The notes: generated by a model from the letters alone, not told the origin. Shown: positions 46,226-58,848, counted from the stretch's first letter. The stretch is DNA of 64,000 nt from Eumeta japonica (GCA_005406025.1 BGZK01002024.1:1-64000); one strand, 5' to 3'. Translations and numbers: made by a program.

Positions 46226-47325
46226 TAACCCTAACCCTATATTATTAACTTCATATTAACATCATGTATTTTTTATTATGCAAAAATGTCTAAATTTGAG
46301 CCAAATAAGCGTCATTTGCGGGAACTCTTAATTTACTTCTTTAATTTAAAAAAATCTGCAGCTGAGGCACATCAATTTCTCGTAGAAGCATATAATAAGG
46401 CTGCTTGAGAGAGACATGTCATGAGTGATTTCAAAGTTTGAAAACGACGATTTTGACGTAGAAGACAAAGATCGCAGTGAAAGGCCAAAAATTTATGAGG
46501 ATGCAGAATTGAAGGAATTATTGGAGGAAGATGCGTCTCAAACACAAAAGGAACTTGCACTTACTTTAGAAGTCACTCAGCAAGCAGTCTCGCATCGTTT
46601 AAAATCGTTAGGTATGATTTATAAACAAGGTAATTGGGTTCCATATGAATTAAAGCCGAGAGATGTTGAACGCCGATTATGAGTGAGTGAAATGCTGCTA
46701 GCTAGGCACAAAAGAAAAGTTTTTACATCGAACCGTTACTGGCGATGAAAAGTAGACACATTATGATAATCCAAAAAGAAGAAAATCATGGGGACTACCT
46801 GGCCATGCGTCAACATCCACAGCAAAACCGAATATTCATGGAAAAAAACTCATGCTGTGTATTTGGTGGAATCAGCTGGGTGTGGTGTATTACGAGTTGC
46901 TTAATCCAAGCGAAATAATCACTGGAACTTTATACCGAAAACAATTGATGAGATTGAGCCGAGCTCTGAAGGAAAAACGCCTTCAATATATTCCAGACAC
47001 GACAAAATAATTCTTCTACATGATAATGCTCGTCCGCATGTAGCGGTTCCCGTGAAAAACTATTTGAAAACACTTGATTGGTAAGTACTACCCCACCCGC
47101 CGTATTCACCAGACATTGCGCCGTCCGACTATCAGATGAAGATATCAAAAATTGGGTTGATTCATGGATAGCCTCAAAAGATAAGGAGTCCGAACGCTGC
47201 CCGAAAGATGGAAAAAAGCAGTTGCTAGTGATGGACAATACTTCAATTAAAATTAAATTACCGTCCTTTCACAATAAATGTTATTTTATTGACAAAAAAC
47301 GGCGGAAATTATTTGTACTCCTAAT
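46226..47325 (+). mobile_element. Mos1-like (mauritiana-type) mariner, dead, lacking its own left end
   Basis: From an ATG at 46286 the translation follows the Mos1-type transposase: FEPNKRHLRELL, then in successive frames DFDVEDKDRSERPK, QTQKELALTLEVTQQAVSHR, NWVPYELKPRDVERR, NPKRRKSWGLPGHASTSTAK, GKKLMLCIWWNQLGVVYYEL and WIDSW-like VDSWIASKD. Stops and frameshifts are frequent (for example TGA at 46406 and 46680). The right end, CGGCGGAAATTATTTGTACTCC at about 47299-47320 ending in CTAA, looks like this family's terminal repeat. No matching copy of it occurs on the left, where the AGGTC-family end is found. Confidence 0.85.
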
Positions 47326-49500
47326 AATATCCCATGTAATATGTTTTACCTAAACATATATATTTCTTTTAGAATCGTATATCTACGTATCCTTTAACCT
47401 TTATTATTTTATTATAATTGCTATCATCGCTACCAATGCGATCCTGTATTCAATTTAAATTCCGAGTCATAATTTAATATCATAATCACACATAGTTCCT
47501 ATTCGGTTATGGTCTCTATTCTAATCCTGCGTCCTTCTCTTTTTCAATTGCGCTATCGATTTCAATTCCAACACTGATCCCACTTTTGTCATCGATTCCG
47601 GTTACTTGTAAATTATTGGACAGGAATGTATTAATGGAATCGTGCGTATAATCCACAAGAGTTAGTTTGCTAAATTTCATTTAAATCCGTGCACTCGTTT
47701 ATACATAATTTAATTACAAACAACTAAAATTTGTCATAAATCTTTATAAACTTTTGTAATATTTTAATTATAGGATATAACACGGACAAAATACACAGAG
47801 TAAAAATCTTATCGTTCGTTTTAATGTACTATATTTTTCTTACTATTAAACCATTATTATTAATCCTATAATTGTGATCGGATTTTTGACACTCTCCCTT
47901 AATTTTGCTTTCGCTCTACCTCACCCTCTCACACCATATCTAGGAAGATATGGTTGATTGAGTTGATAGGAATCAACCTCCCTCTCCCACCTCAATCCTC
48001 ATCACCCTTTTAAAACCATTCCCGTTTAAACAAAGCAAATAATAAGGAAAGTCAATAAATTAAAACTAAATAAAATAAAGAGTCACACAAACAAATATCA
48101 AAAAATAAAAAATAAACAGCAGTTAACCTATATTTTATATACAATGAGTTTCAATCACTTTTCTAAATTTTATGTCATTGGTTAAATCATTGTCGAGTTA
48201 TTAGATATACAGACAAACAGACACAAAGATCTAGAAGTAGACAGTATCTTATATATTACAAAATGGTGTGCTCTATTAGTATACTAAGGTTCATTAAAAT
48301 CAGTAAGTTTATTGTTGAACTAGGCATGAAAACCTAACAGACAGACACACAAAGACACTTCCTCATTTATAATGTTTTAATGATTTAAATAATCCTTAAT
48401 GTAATTGCGGGCATATCATGAGAAAAACAGAATTAAAATGCTCAATCTATTTTTGACATATTTATCAATTTCATTTATCATATCGACCACTGTTTTGAAT
48501 TCGGGCATAAACATCAATTACTTTACGGTTAACCGCGCTTTTGATTTTGGTGTGAACTATACCTACAATTAGTAGATAGATACCAAAAAAAACCAATGAA
48601 ATTTGTAACCTAACTCGGAGATATATTCTAACATTTTTTTATTTAACCTATATAAAAGATGTTCGATCATATGAAATCATAAAAACTAAAATATGACATA
48701 TTGCTTTGAATATAAAATTTATTATAGCTCCGGCTTATTAATACAATATTAAAAAGTCGATGCAACAAAGCCAATATCGTCAGGCATACTTTCGGAATTA
48801 AAATAATACTCTAAAACCATTTTCATATTTTATTAGCCATTATCCTAAATTAGGTTAAGTACCTATATGAATTTATAGTTTTAACCTCTGGTTTCGATGT
48901 ACAATATTTTGTTTACTACTTCATCAACACAAATCGCTATAATCTATCTACTAAGCCAGAAAATACACTTTACAGGTTACCGAAAAATTAAATGCGTCTC
49001 CAATAATGCACACATCTGTGTATATATACGTACTCACATATTGTCATTGTCACATAGTGTCACTTTACTTCGGCAGCCATTTGCTTACAGAATTAGAATG
49101 TAAAACTATAAATATCGCCCCCAGTGTATCACTGATGATATTACGTTTCCCCGTAAACATCTACTGCTTTTATATGATAAACTGTTTATGAATAAAAAGG
49201 ATATTTTAACAAATAATAGAACTCACCCTGCTGTGTTTATTTCATTTAAGCACACGGATTCACAGGATTTCAGCGCTTATTACGTAGGAAACTCGCACTG
49301 TAGTAAGTGAGTTCACTATGAACAGCGATATTTACATGCAAAGCTACGATTGGTTAAAATTGAATATGCCGCGTGTAATGTACCAATCGGATCACAAGGC
49401 TCCGCATTATTTTTTTGTTTATAACTCGATAGCCACACAGCGATATCTATGCATCTCGCGCACGCACACTTAAACGTTCATGCAATACACATACAACGAG
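47326..49500. other. Intergenic with repeat scraps
   Basis: A degenerate GATTCC-type tract lies at about 47505-47640. Two small hairpins lie near 47934-47980 (ACCATATCT..AGATATGGT and GGTTGATT..AATCAACC). Segments with ACAGACAAACAGACACAAAG (48211) and ACAGACAGACACACAAAGAC (48338) resemble retroelement 3' ends common in Lepidoptera. No gene is supported. Confidence 0.5.
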
Positions 49501-49940
49501 CGTCAACAAATGTACGGTCGCCCTCCCGCCGCCCAGCCGCAACCGCTGCTTGACTTGACTGACGAATTAAATGGTGATCATTGCGAAAGTAGATCACTGA
49601 TTACTGTTTGCTTTTGTTTAAAAGTACTATAATTCAGTGATAACTTCAACCAAAGGGAACTGTTTCATAAACGTTTCGTTGTATTCGAGCCTATTGACCG
49701 TGAAATTCTGTGCATATGTGCAATGAATTACGTGTGAAATTTCTTTCAAGATAGAGTGATATAATTTCAAAGATCCTCATTAATTTTCTTATATAGCAGT
49801 CTGTGTTGATATGCTTTCACTTAAAAATTGGGTATGTTATTCTAATATATAACCTCAACGTGACGTTTCAGTATTAATACATTAGATTTTCTGAGGAGTA
49901 GCAGGGACTTTTCGCTCGTAGATCCAGATACACGTTATAT
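49500..49940 (+). promoter_or_regulatory. Candidate promoter and 5'UTR of SAP30
   Basis: A CG-rich patch (CGGTCGCCCTCCCGCCGCCC, about 49513-49532) lies 430 bp upstream of the start codon, after which the sequence is leader-like. An in-frame TAG at about 49899-49901 precedes the ORF. No TATA box or initiator could be fixed. Confidence 0.4.
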
Positions 49941-49961
49941 ATGATTCAACGGGAGTATCAA

Positions 49962-51590
49962 ATGAACAACGGGTTCAGTACGGGAGAAGAAGATTCCCGA
50001 AGTAATTCGGATCAGATATGTTGTTTGGTGGACGACGGCGACCGCTGCAGGCGCTCTGCTGGCAACGCCGCGTACAGCAAACGTATACAAAAGACCGTCG
50101 CTCAGAGAAGGCTCAAGCTCAACATCGATCCACAGGTAACCCTATCTATGAGTGCATTACTTTTCTTATATTTGACATTTGAGAAAGTTGTAATTAGCTA
50201 ATTACTTACTTTTTAGGTGAAAATTTGGATCCGGGTCTTCCCCCCAGTATATTTTCTATATTATTCTATTCATTATTACAATGTATTTTCAATAGGTGAA
50301 ATAGTCTTTATACACTTATAACATGTAAATAATTTTTTGTATTTACTTGTTATAATGTCAAGTTTATTGCATAAAAATTAATAATTAATTAACTGAATTG
50401 AATGGTTTACCAAATTCAGTCTTTAAATCAATGATTACATTCATTATTTTTTTAAAAATGGTTTAATCATGTCCATAAATTAATCATTTTTTATTTATAA
50501 AATCAGTTTTATATTGCAGGCAAGGCATACATATATATGTGATTATCACAAAAATATGATTCAGTGTGCAAGATCAAAACAAAGAAGAACAAAAGATTCA
50601 GAAGAGGAAACCAACGATACAGAAATGGACAATCCGGAAGTAGATTGGTTCCAACTTCAAGTGAATACTTTAAGGAGATACAAGCGACATTACAAGGTGC
50701 AAACAAGGCCTGGTCTAAATAAAGCTCAGTTAGCAGAAGTAAGTTTCTAACTACTAAATATATCCAATATCAACTATCTTTTGCTATATATTGAAAGAAA
50801 ACAATTTTGGGTTGTCTCGATGTAAAAGTAGGTTTACCGGAACCAGGCACAAGTACAAGGAGTAAGGTAATGGGTGCAATTGTCCCTCTGACTCATGACC
50901 GAAGCACTATTTTGATGAATTTCAAACTAGAAATTACCATACAATAAAGATAGGATACTCATTACATTTCTCAACATTTAATTATAAAATAATTGTAAAA
51001 ATCTCATAGTTTCTATAACAGTGGAGCGTTGATTATCCGAATGTCGCTTAACTGAACGACCGCTTATCCGAACAGTAGTTCGGGCGGATCAACACCCCCT
51101 GTCCCGCGTGTGCCTCGCTCGCGCCTCCCGCGCTGCAGTTTTCGCGCTCTTGTCGCGACTCATTCGCTTGTTATTGTGCTCGTATGTCACTTACAAATAA
51201 CCACTTGTCAATATTGTACTAAATTTTGCCGCGTGAAAGTAAACTCTCTATTTAAAATGCAATATACATATAGGTAGTTCAATTATCCGAAAACACCGGT
51301 TTTCCAAACACCCAAGTCCCCCAATTGGTTCAGATAATCTACGCTCCACTGTATCAGAATTGTAATTTAAACTACATTCAAAGAAGTGTTGTAGTAATAT
51401 GAACTGAAACAATTTTCCTCACAGTTGATCTAATTTAGTCATTTTGTTTTTTTTTCTTCAGACTATCCAAAAGCACTTTAAAGCGTTGCCTATTGATGAA
51501 AAGGAAATAATCACATACTTCATATACATGGTGAAAAACAATGGCAATAAATTGGATCAGAAGAATGGGATGAATTCAGATTCTGTGTAA
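49962..51590 (+). CDS. SAP30: SAP30: Sin3-associated polypeptide, HDAC corepressor subunit
   Basis: Three exons joined at GT-AG sites, all in phase 0: 49962-50135, 50520-50738 and 51462-51590, giving 173 residues. An ATG seven codons upstream (49941) is possible; I prefer 49962 because [13 protein letters not shown] matches the N-terminus of SAP30-like proteins. Exon 1 starts the zinc-finger module ([10 protein letters not shown], then KRIQK) and exon 2 completes it (YICDYHKN). A basic segment follows ([11 protein letters not shown]), then the Sin3-binding part ([20 protein letters not shown], then [13 protein letters not shown]). Exon 3 ends the domain (YFIYMVKNN). In the family, the zinc finger binds DNA and phosphoinositides, and the C-terminal half contacts the Sin3 PAH3 region in the nucleus. 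Length is close to vertebrate SAP30L. Intron 2 carries a pogo/Tigger-like MITE. Plus-strand AATAAA candidates lie at 52265-52270, 52318-52323 and 52743-52748. Confidence 0.95.
51019..51351. mobile_element. Pogo/Tigger-like MITE in SAP30 intron 2
   Basis: Left end CAGTGGAGCGTTGATTATCC; right end in reverse CAGTGGAGCGTAGATTATCT. The interior is GC-rich at 51090-51180, with no coding remnant. The CAGTGGA ends next to TA fit non-autonomous Tigger/pogo elements. At about 333 bp it sits wholly within the intron. Confidence 0.82.
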
Positions 51591-52834
51591 AAGAGGATAT
51601 ATTTCACACCAAGTGTGATAAAGAATTTTTACAAGTTGTTTGTGATTGAATGGGAATAAGAAGTCGATGGCCAAAATGTAAATGAGTAAAAATATGAAGA
51701 TGCAGCAATTTAAACAATATGTAGACAGTTATTTGTGTATTTTTAACTCTATCCACTTGCATAAGATAAAATCAGAAAAATAGGTATTCCTCATTCTCAA
51801 AAAACAAGCGTAACTCTTTAGTGTTATTATGCTCGACAGACAAAGCCAAAAAAAATTATTGGACTTGATGTATAAATTTATGCTAAAATTCACTATAATA
51901 TTTTATTGGTTAACATTATACGTACATATGAGTTATTGTTTATTTTCTAAAATGCAAGTCTTGAATTTGTGAATAATGTATTCACTTTAAATTTATAAAA
52001 ATATTTTTGTATTGAAATTTCTGTATATTTGGTTCACATTTTTAATTAAATCATGTCCAAAGTTCTCACACAGTAACTCCACTATAAACATATTTCACGA
52101 GCCTGTTTACATTGTTATGTATATTTTGTAAATAGAGAATCTTTTGCATTATTGTGTTTTAAGACATATATAAATAACTATGATAATATATACTTATAGA
52201 AGCTTTTGATATAGTTTTAGAAATGTGAATGAATTTGAAAGTAAATAGTTGTTTTAAGAAAATTAATAAATTTGGAAAATAATAGTTTCAAAGACTGAAT
52301 AATATAACTCGAAAAGTAATAAAAATCAAGCTCTGACTTATGATTATATAATTGCAGTAAAAGAAAACTTTTTGTCTAAATGTCACAGTTCATATGTTAA
52401 GTTACTAAACTTATTTGTCAAGAATCTTACGTATAATATTATACCTTTGAACATACATGCTTTACTCTGTTTTAAGAATTTGGTTCTCTGCTATTAAACA
52501 ATATATTACTATATATGTTGAATAGTAAGTTATTTACGATTCAAAACAGTTCAGTCAATCTATTTACAACTAATCTAATTCAATGATGGCGGTCTGCTAA
52601 TGAAATTTCATCTTGGCTTTATAATTGGTATAATATTTATTGATATAAAGTAAGAAGGCAGCCCCGCATTAAGACCCCGCATTATTAAATTACTTTGGGT
52701 GTACTGAATATAAAAACAAATGAAATGATATATTTAGTTTTAAATAAAAGAAAATATAGACTAAATATCAGTATATAATTATATGAATTACAATCATACA
52801 AAAATTTTGAATTGATTTTTTTATTTTCTGTTTT
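51591..52834. other. Convergent 3' region between SAP30 and EXOSC9
   Basis: The two genes meet tail to tail here. SAP30 poly(A) signals may lie anywhere from 52265 to 52748, so its 3'UTR could approach or overlap that of EXOSC9. The nearest minus-strand AATAAA for EXOSC9 is at 52820-52825, only about 10 bp past its stop codon. No further gene was seen. Confidence 0.55.
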
Positions 52835-55800
52835 TCAATCTTCTTCCGATTCCGATGAAATTTCTATCCAATTTGATGTTTTTTGTTTCTGAACAGTCTC
52901 CACAGTTTGTTGTTTAGTCGATTTTACTAGAAATAAATAAAGTTATTTTAGAATGGAACATTTAAAGATTAACTGATTCATTAACCTCATTCATTGCCTA
53001 ATAAATAAGTATGAGTCCAAACAGGGAAGTTAGTTGACTGCAATATGTTTTTCATATCAAATCAGTTTGGTAGAATTTCATATGATTCAATATTTTTAAA
53101 ATCTGTGTATCGCTGACTTGTCTGTATATCGCTATAGAATCTCTTCAATTGTACTCAATGAAAGTATACAAAAATTAAATTGGATCTGAAGCTATTAAAG
53201 CATGAAAGCCCCCATCAATATCCTTTGTATGATATAAATTAAAGGTACATCTTTGGAGTGTCATCTATGAGCCCTCATTGGAAAAGTAAGCAAAACCTAA
53301 TACAGTGGAATCTCAATAACTCTAACCTCGTTAAATTGAAAAAAATTGCCATTCCCTTCTGATGAACCCCTAAATACATGGTATCTCAAATTATTTACTT
53401 TGTAACTCAAACAAAATGTTATTTTCCTAGAAAGTATTGATAATACGTATTTATACTCTATAACTCGAATTTCGAAAAGGAGACTCCGTAAGTCGTAGTT
53501 GGTAAAATATAATGATGTCTTATGTGGAATTTCCCGAAATAATACCAATAAATTCCAAAATGAATATTCGGGTTCGGGGCTTCTAATCTATTGTTTTTGT
53601 CTGAATGAATACATTCATGAAACTTTCTAAGTGACAGCGGTGAACGTTATGTGTGTTCCTTGTCGACACAGTCATATGTATCTCAAAGTTCTTGTTAAGT
53701 CGAAAACTTAATTCGATTTTTTTTGCATTTCCCTTGACATTTGTGTTATTGAGATTCCACTGTATGTTGTTCCAAGCATTAATCTTAAAAGACATATCAA
53801 TCCAGCAATGCTGAACAAAAATGTTCAATAAAAAATTTAACAATATGAAATCTATTTTAATAATATTTTCCAAGTAAAAAATAAACTAATTATAGTTTCA
53901 CTAATCATATTTGGATTGTGTATACTTTGAATTTTCAACGCAGGGTACAACAGTGAAAAAATGGTTTTTCTGAAAATAAGATTAAAATTTCCTCTTTTAT
54001 TTGAGAATCCAATCTACTATTTAAATGTTTTTTTCACTAATATTGCCATAATCCAAATAAAGCATTGAAGTGTTAACAAAATTGATATGAATTTATTTGT
54101 AGTATATTATTCAATTTCTATTTAAATTTGTTGATGATTTAAATATCTGAAATTGTATTTCATATTATGAAAAATTACCATCATATTTAGTGGGCCCTTC
54201 AACCTCTGAATCATCTTCCACCATATCAGCATCATCATCATCGCTTTTGACATTTAGATTGTCTTTAAAGCTTCTTAAACAAATGTTTAAATCTCTTTCA
54301 CTTAAAGACAATATGTGCTCTTCTGATATGATATCAGAAAAGTTTATCCTCATTCGTTTTTGTCTATAACAAAAAATAAGTTGTTTTCTATAATAAATAA
54401 CAAATGAGCAACTTATTGTTTAATGAAAAGAAAATAAAAAATTCTCAATCCAATCGATAGAAAACATTTAAAACTTGAAAATGAAGCACATGATTGCACA
54501 TTGCATTTTTATATATAAATGTACATAATCAATTTATTGTATATATCTTATACCTAAGGATATATAAAACAGGTATGAAGTTGTCAGACAAATTAAGAGA
54601 TCCAGAATGTAATAAGAATGAAGCAAATAAAACACAAATCATTATAACAATAGTGATTGATAAAATGCAATTTGCACTGATGGATTTCAATTTACAATGT
54701 GTATGTTTCTTGAGCACATATGTTTTTGCTTTATTTAAGAAACAATATACAATTATATTTGTCTATTTCTTAATTGTCAGATTGACTGCAATATCTTAAA
54801 AATTTTAATTTTTTTACTATATAATCTCACATTAATGCATTTGAAAAAATATCTGACAACTTAAGAAACATTTTTTGGCCAACAGCTTTTTAGTAATTAA
54901 GTCACCAATTGAGGATTAGTTACTTCAAAAATAAAACTTGTAACTTCAATATTTTATAAAAGTCTTCCCCTGGATAACCACCTTTATGAATTTTCAAAAA
55001 TTGATTTCTAATGAAGTCTAAATATTAATTTTCAAGTTTTCGAAATCAAAAGTAAAGGAATTTTCATACAAATGCTTATCCCATTTTCTTTATTTTTGCC
55101 CTTGTTTTAAATGGCGGTAGACTTAATTGCAATAGAAAGTTGCGCCGCACAGAGATGTTTTTTTTTAAATGTGATATTGAATAAAAATTTTATCTTTTGT
55201 CTCCTTTATTGACAAGCTAATTGACTGATTTGCCTCCCCAGTTTCCAAAAAATACTTTCAATACTTGTGTAAAATAAACATTTCAATATTAAGATAAAGA
55301 TTACAATCATGTTTTGCTAAAATATTTAAAAAATTAAACACACCAACCTCATTATGTCATCAGATACAATTCCTTGTTTAATCAAGTCAACAACTTCCTT
55401 AGACCTCACACCTGCACTATTAACAGCTCTGTGAACTAGATCTGAACTGTAAATAGCAGCACCACTTAGATCCAACAAACATAATTCTCGGTATTGATTC
55501 ATACCCACAACTAAAAGGCCTCCACCGGTATTAATCCCTTCTTCTGTGTTGCTTGTGCATACAGATTCTTCTATAAAACTTGGATCTGATATAAGGATGC
55601 TGTAATTGGTTAAAAATTAATTTTGTATTTTTAAAGAATTTAGAAGCATTAAATCAATCAATATTTTTTTTAAGCTGAAGGGAATAATGTGTCCTGTATT
55701 GTTATTTTTATGTCGCTCTTTTATTTTACATATGCACATTCATTGAATGATGCAAAATAAGGCAATTTACGGAATTACCGACAATTGACAGAATTCTAAT

Positions 55801-58403
55801 TATTATTTTACCAGTGTAACATATTTTTGTTATGTCCGATAACTTAAGAGTGAATGTAATAATACTTTTTGGTGAACTTTTAATTTTTTGTATTAACCTG
55901 TAATTTTTTGCATTTTTTTAATTGTCTGATTTTTATTATTTAAACACTGAGGCATTCTCTCTTAAAATATAATTATTTTAGGTCGACGGACTTGAACTTT
56001 AAACTTTACATGCTGGTTTAATGTTAGTCAGGGGTTGCTAATGGCCACTATCATGAATACCTTGACAATGTCTTTAGCAGATAGCTTAATACGATTTCCA
56101 AATCATGGAGTGACGGGTTAGATTTCACTTAAATTAAGGATTATTAATTCAAGTGAAATCAAAAACAGTAAATTCGCTCTTGGTCATGATTGAAACCTTA
56201 TAACTTTTGGTTAGAAAGTAACATTTTTGACTAATTAGCCACTAGTACTCAAAAATGAAAATATTTCATTGCTATGCACAAATATTTAAGAAAATTGCAT
56301 TAGACCATACACTCGGTTGCACCAATGTAATTTAAGAACTTCACATGTCATTAAAGATTTTAATGAACTTTCTCTGACATGTAGGTTTCATCACAAGTAA
56401 AACCAGTGATAAATTTTATTTTAAATAGGCACATGAAATAGATAAATATTCAATGGTGCAATACACTAGAGCAGGATAGATATATTCATATATCCAGAAT
56501 TATATTTAAAAAAAACAGGGTTTGTTAATTTTTCAAATCATCTTAAGATATGCCTTTAATTTTGTAGCTGTTTGTACAGTATTTCCCATTTATTTTTTTT
56601 TTAATTAAAATTAATGTCCCAATAATCCATGTCTTCTCTTCGATGAATTATGACATTGCATATAGTAGAAAATAAAGTGTTGAAATATTTTTTTTAACAT
56701 TAGGTTGGTGAAATTTGGTTATATTACCATAATTGATCAATCTATTCAAAATTTTCAAGATCAGACTGACACAATGTCTTATAATCGGTAATATATATTT
56801 AAGAATTTTAACTTTTTAAGTTTATGCTCATTGTTCAAAAATTTCATTATATTTTTAAGTAGGTTTGTATACTAAAAATGTATCTGGGAGTACATAGTGT
56901 ATTTGTTGTTAAAAACTAAAAGGTGATATTATATTAAGAGATAACATTAAGAATTAAAGAGTCAATTATCAAGTGTGATTATCAGCTTAATAATTATAGA
57001 TAGGCAAATTATTGTTTTGTAGTTATTCTGAGCAATTTTTTAGGAACTTAAAAAAATAATGTACTAACTCGGTACCAAATATCGCAAATGTCAAGCATAC
57101 GGGATAATGATAGAGTACGGTCGGTATAGGGTCCTTTTCAGCTAATGTATGAATTATAATACTATCACCACTTCTAGTTACATCTGGCCTTTTGAAATGT
57201 GCTATCGATGCTAGTGTCGCTATGCTCGCACACTCAATCAAATTACCTGCATGGTTCAGCACTTTAATATCTACTCTAAGTGACCACACCTGGAAATTAT
57301 GATAGTGATTAATATGTCACACAATCACAATAATGTAATTACTATTCAAGAACAGATTACATTACATATCCAGTATCTAAAAAAAATTAAGTGAACAGCA
57401 CCTTTTCTTCAACAACAATGCACAGCGATTCCAAATCTATACACTTCGAATCTTTAAAACATTTTTCCAGTAGCCTATTTAAATACACAGATAAATCTGT
57501 TTGACGATTGGGTTCAAAATGTGGTGCTGCCATTGGCCCCACTTCAACATTAATGTAAAGAATACCTTCATTTGGCCTTATTTGTTTTGGTTGTACTATT
57601 TCACATGAAACTTGTGCTATGACCCTGAAAGATTTGTTAAATAAAAATAAGAATTCACAAAAAAATCATATTAAAAGTAATAAAATAAATTCTAACCGAG
57701 TTGCTCCTAGACTCACAACGCAGCTACCATATTCAGATCCAAAAGAAATTTGTAGATCTCTGGTCTCATTATAATTTCGCCCGTCCAAACGCTGGAATTG
57801 TCCATATTCATATATTGTTAGTTTAAAAATTACACTTCCTTTCTAAATAGTTTACCCACAAGAAATACATTTTTTATCAAAACTAGTTTTTGATTTGATA
57901 TATTTTATCATCATTGGTTAAGTTAATATAGGTACAATTGTCAATTATTCTAGGGCACAATGAAGTTCACCATACTCCTTTGAAATGGTTTTCTATTAAT
58001 TTATAAAAGCATATTCTTAAAACCATTGTTTTTACCGATATGATCTAGCAAAAAGCATACAGGCCATCTATAACTACATTAAACTTTCTCTTAGTTTTGG
58101 ATATTCAATAGAACCTTTTGACTATGTACTAAATAGAAACATACAATAATGTTAAACTATAATTACTATTAATTTATAGTTTATAAACTCTACTGAAAGC
58201 TGAAGGTGTTAAAGTTTGAGAACTTCTATTATGTCTAATCTTTTTTTCAATCTAATCAAATAAAAAAAGAAAGAGTGAAGACTCTCCTAAAGTATTTTCA
58301 ACAATGCGACTTTTTACATACAGTCTGTGAAATTTACCTGCCCTTCAGCAATAAGTTTATGAATAAAATTTTTTTCACAATTAGATAAAAACAATTCCTT
58401 CAT
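52835..58403 (-). CDS. EXOSC9: Exosome complex component RRP45 (EXOSC9)
   Basis: Seven exons on the minus strand with GT-AG borders: 58403-58338, 57791-57697, 57624-57402, 57289-57069, 55599-55348, 54363-54179 and 52926-52835. They join in frame to 377 residues. The N-terminus MKELFLSNCEKNFIHKLIAE, then RLDGRNY and SFGSEYGSCVVSLGATRV, follows human EXOSC9 closely. Next come EGILYINVEVGPMAAPHFEP, SKCIDLESLCIVVEEKVW and HFKRPDV of the RNase PH fold. A second RNase PH part (LLVVGMNQYRELCLLDLSG) follows, then an acidic linker (SDDDDADMVEDDSE) and the tail WIEISSESEED. The protein is one of six RNase PH-type ring subunits of the RNA exosome, acting in nuclear and cytoplasmic RNA decay. In animals these subunits are structural, not catalytic. 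The C-terminal tail is shorter than in vertebrates. Intron 4 (1.47 kb) and intron 6 (1.25 kb) carry repeats. Confidence 0.95.
53303..53762. mobile_element. Pogo/Tigger-like MITE in EXOSC9 intron 6
   Basis: The left end is CAGTGGAATCTCAATAACTC and the right end in reverse is CAGTGGAATCTCAATAACAC. TA flanks both sides (53301-53302 and 53763-53764). At 460 bp, with no transposase, it is a non-autonomous element. Two frames of 83-96 codons cross it on the minus strand and are not genes. It shares only the first CAGTGGA with the MITE in SAP30, so it is a distinct subfamily. Confidence 0.88.
55982..56125. repeat. Interspersed repeat copy in EXOSC9 intron 4
   Basis: It shares TTGAACTTTAAAC, GTTAGTCAGGGGTTGCTAA, ACGATTT and CATGGAG, in order, with 30712-30850. 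The two copies are quite diverged. The element type is not identified. Confidence 0.5.
56313..56464. mobile_element. Small MITE, GGTTGCACCA-type ends, in EXOSC9 intron 4
   Basis: CGGTTGCACCAATG at the left and CAATGGTGCAA at the right form a terminal inverted repeat. TACACT occurs on both sides (56308-56313 and 56462-56467) and may be the target duplication. It is about 140-150 bp long. GGTTGCACCA ends are common in lepidopteran MITEs. Confidence 0.65.
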
Positions 58404-58671
58404 TATGAATAATTATAGAAATACTACGCTAATGTATGTTCTTGCGTATTATTGTTCTTAAATTTATGTAATATTAAAAGAAGTTAACAAGCACATATAT
58501 AATAACAAAAGAAATAAACATCATTCAAATTAGGTTAACAAGAGAATACTAACGAATCAATCAATCAATCGCATTAGCGTAGACGATTGATTTATAATTT
58601 CAAAAATTAAAACCCCCAATTGAATGCTGAATTCAGAAGACAATAAAATCCTAGATGTGTATTGACACATT

Positions 58672-58709
58672 TGATAAAAACTCTACATATCGATGTAGAA
58701 TTTTTATCA
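58672..58709. repeat. Palindrome, 17-bp arms with one mismatch, 4-nt loop
   Basis: TGATAAAAACTCTACAT, loop ATCG, then ATGTAGAATTTTTATCA. It lies about 270 bp upstream of the EXOSC9 start codon, where a promoter could be. Confidence 0.88.
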
Positions 58710-58848
58710 GAATAAAAATATGAGCAGGAAGCACTTTCATACTATGTAGCGCAATATCAAATAGCTTAACAATCATATTAATTGCACATATGTAACAGAT
58801 TGATAATTAAATTTTACGCGAGTTGTACCAAAAATCAAAATACATATA

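Noticed and set aside
46228..46242. AACCCTAACCCTA, resembling telomere repeat
   Set aside because: Only about two units, and insects typically use TTAGG; treated as chance at the mariner junction.
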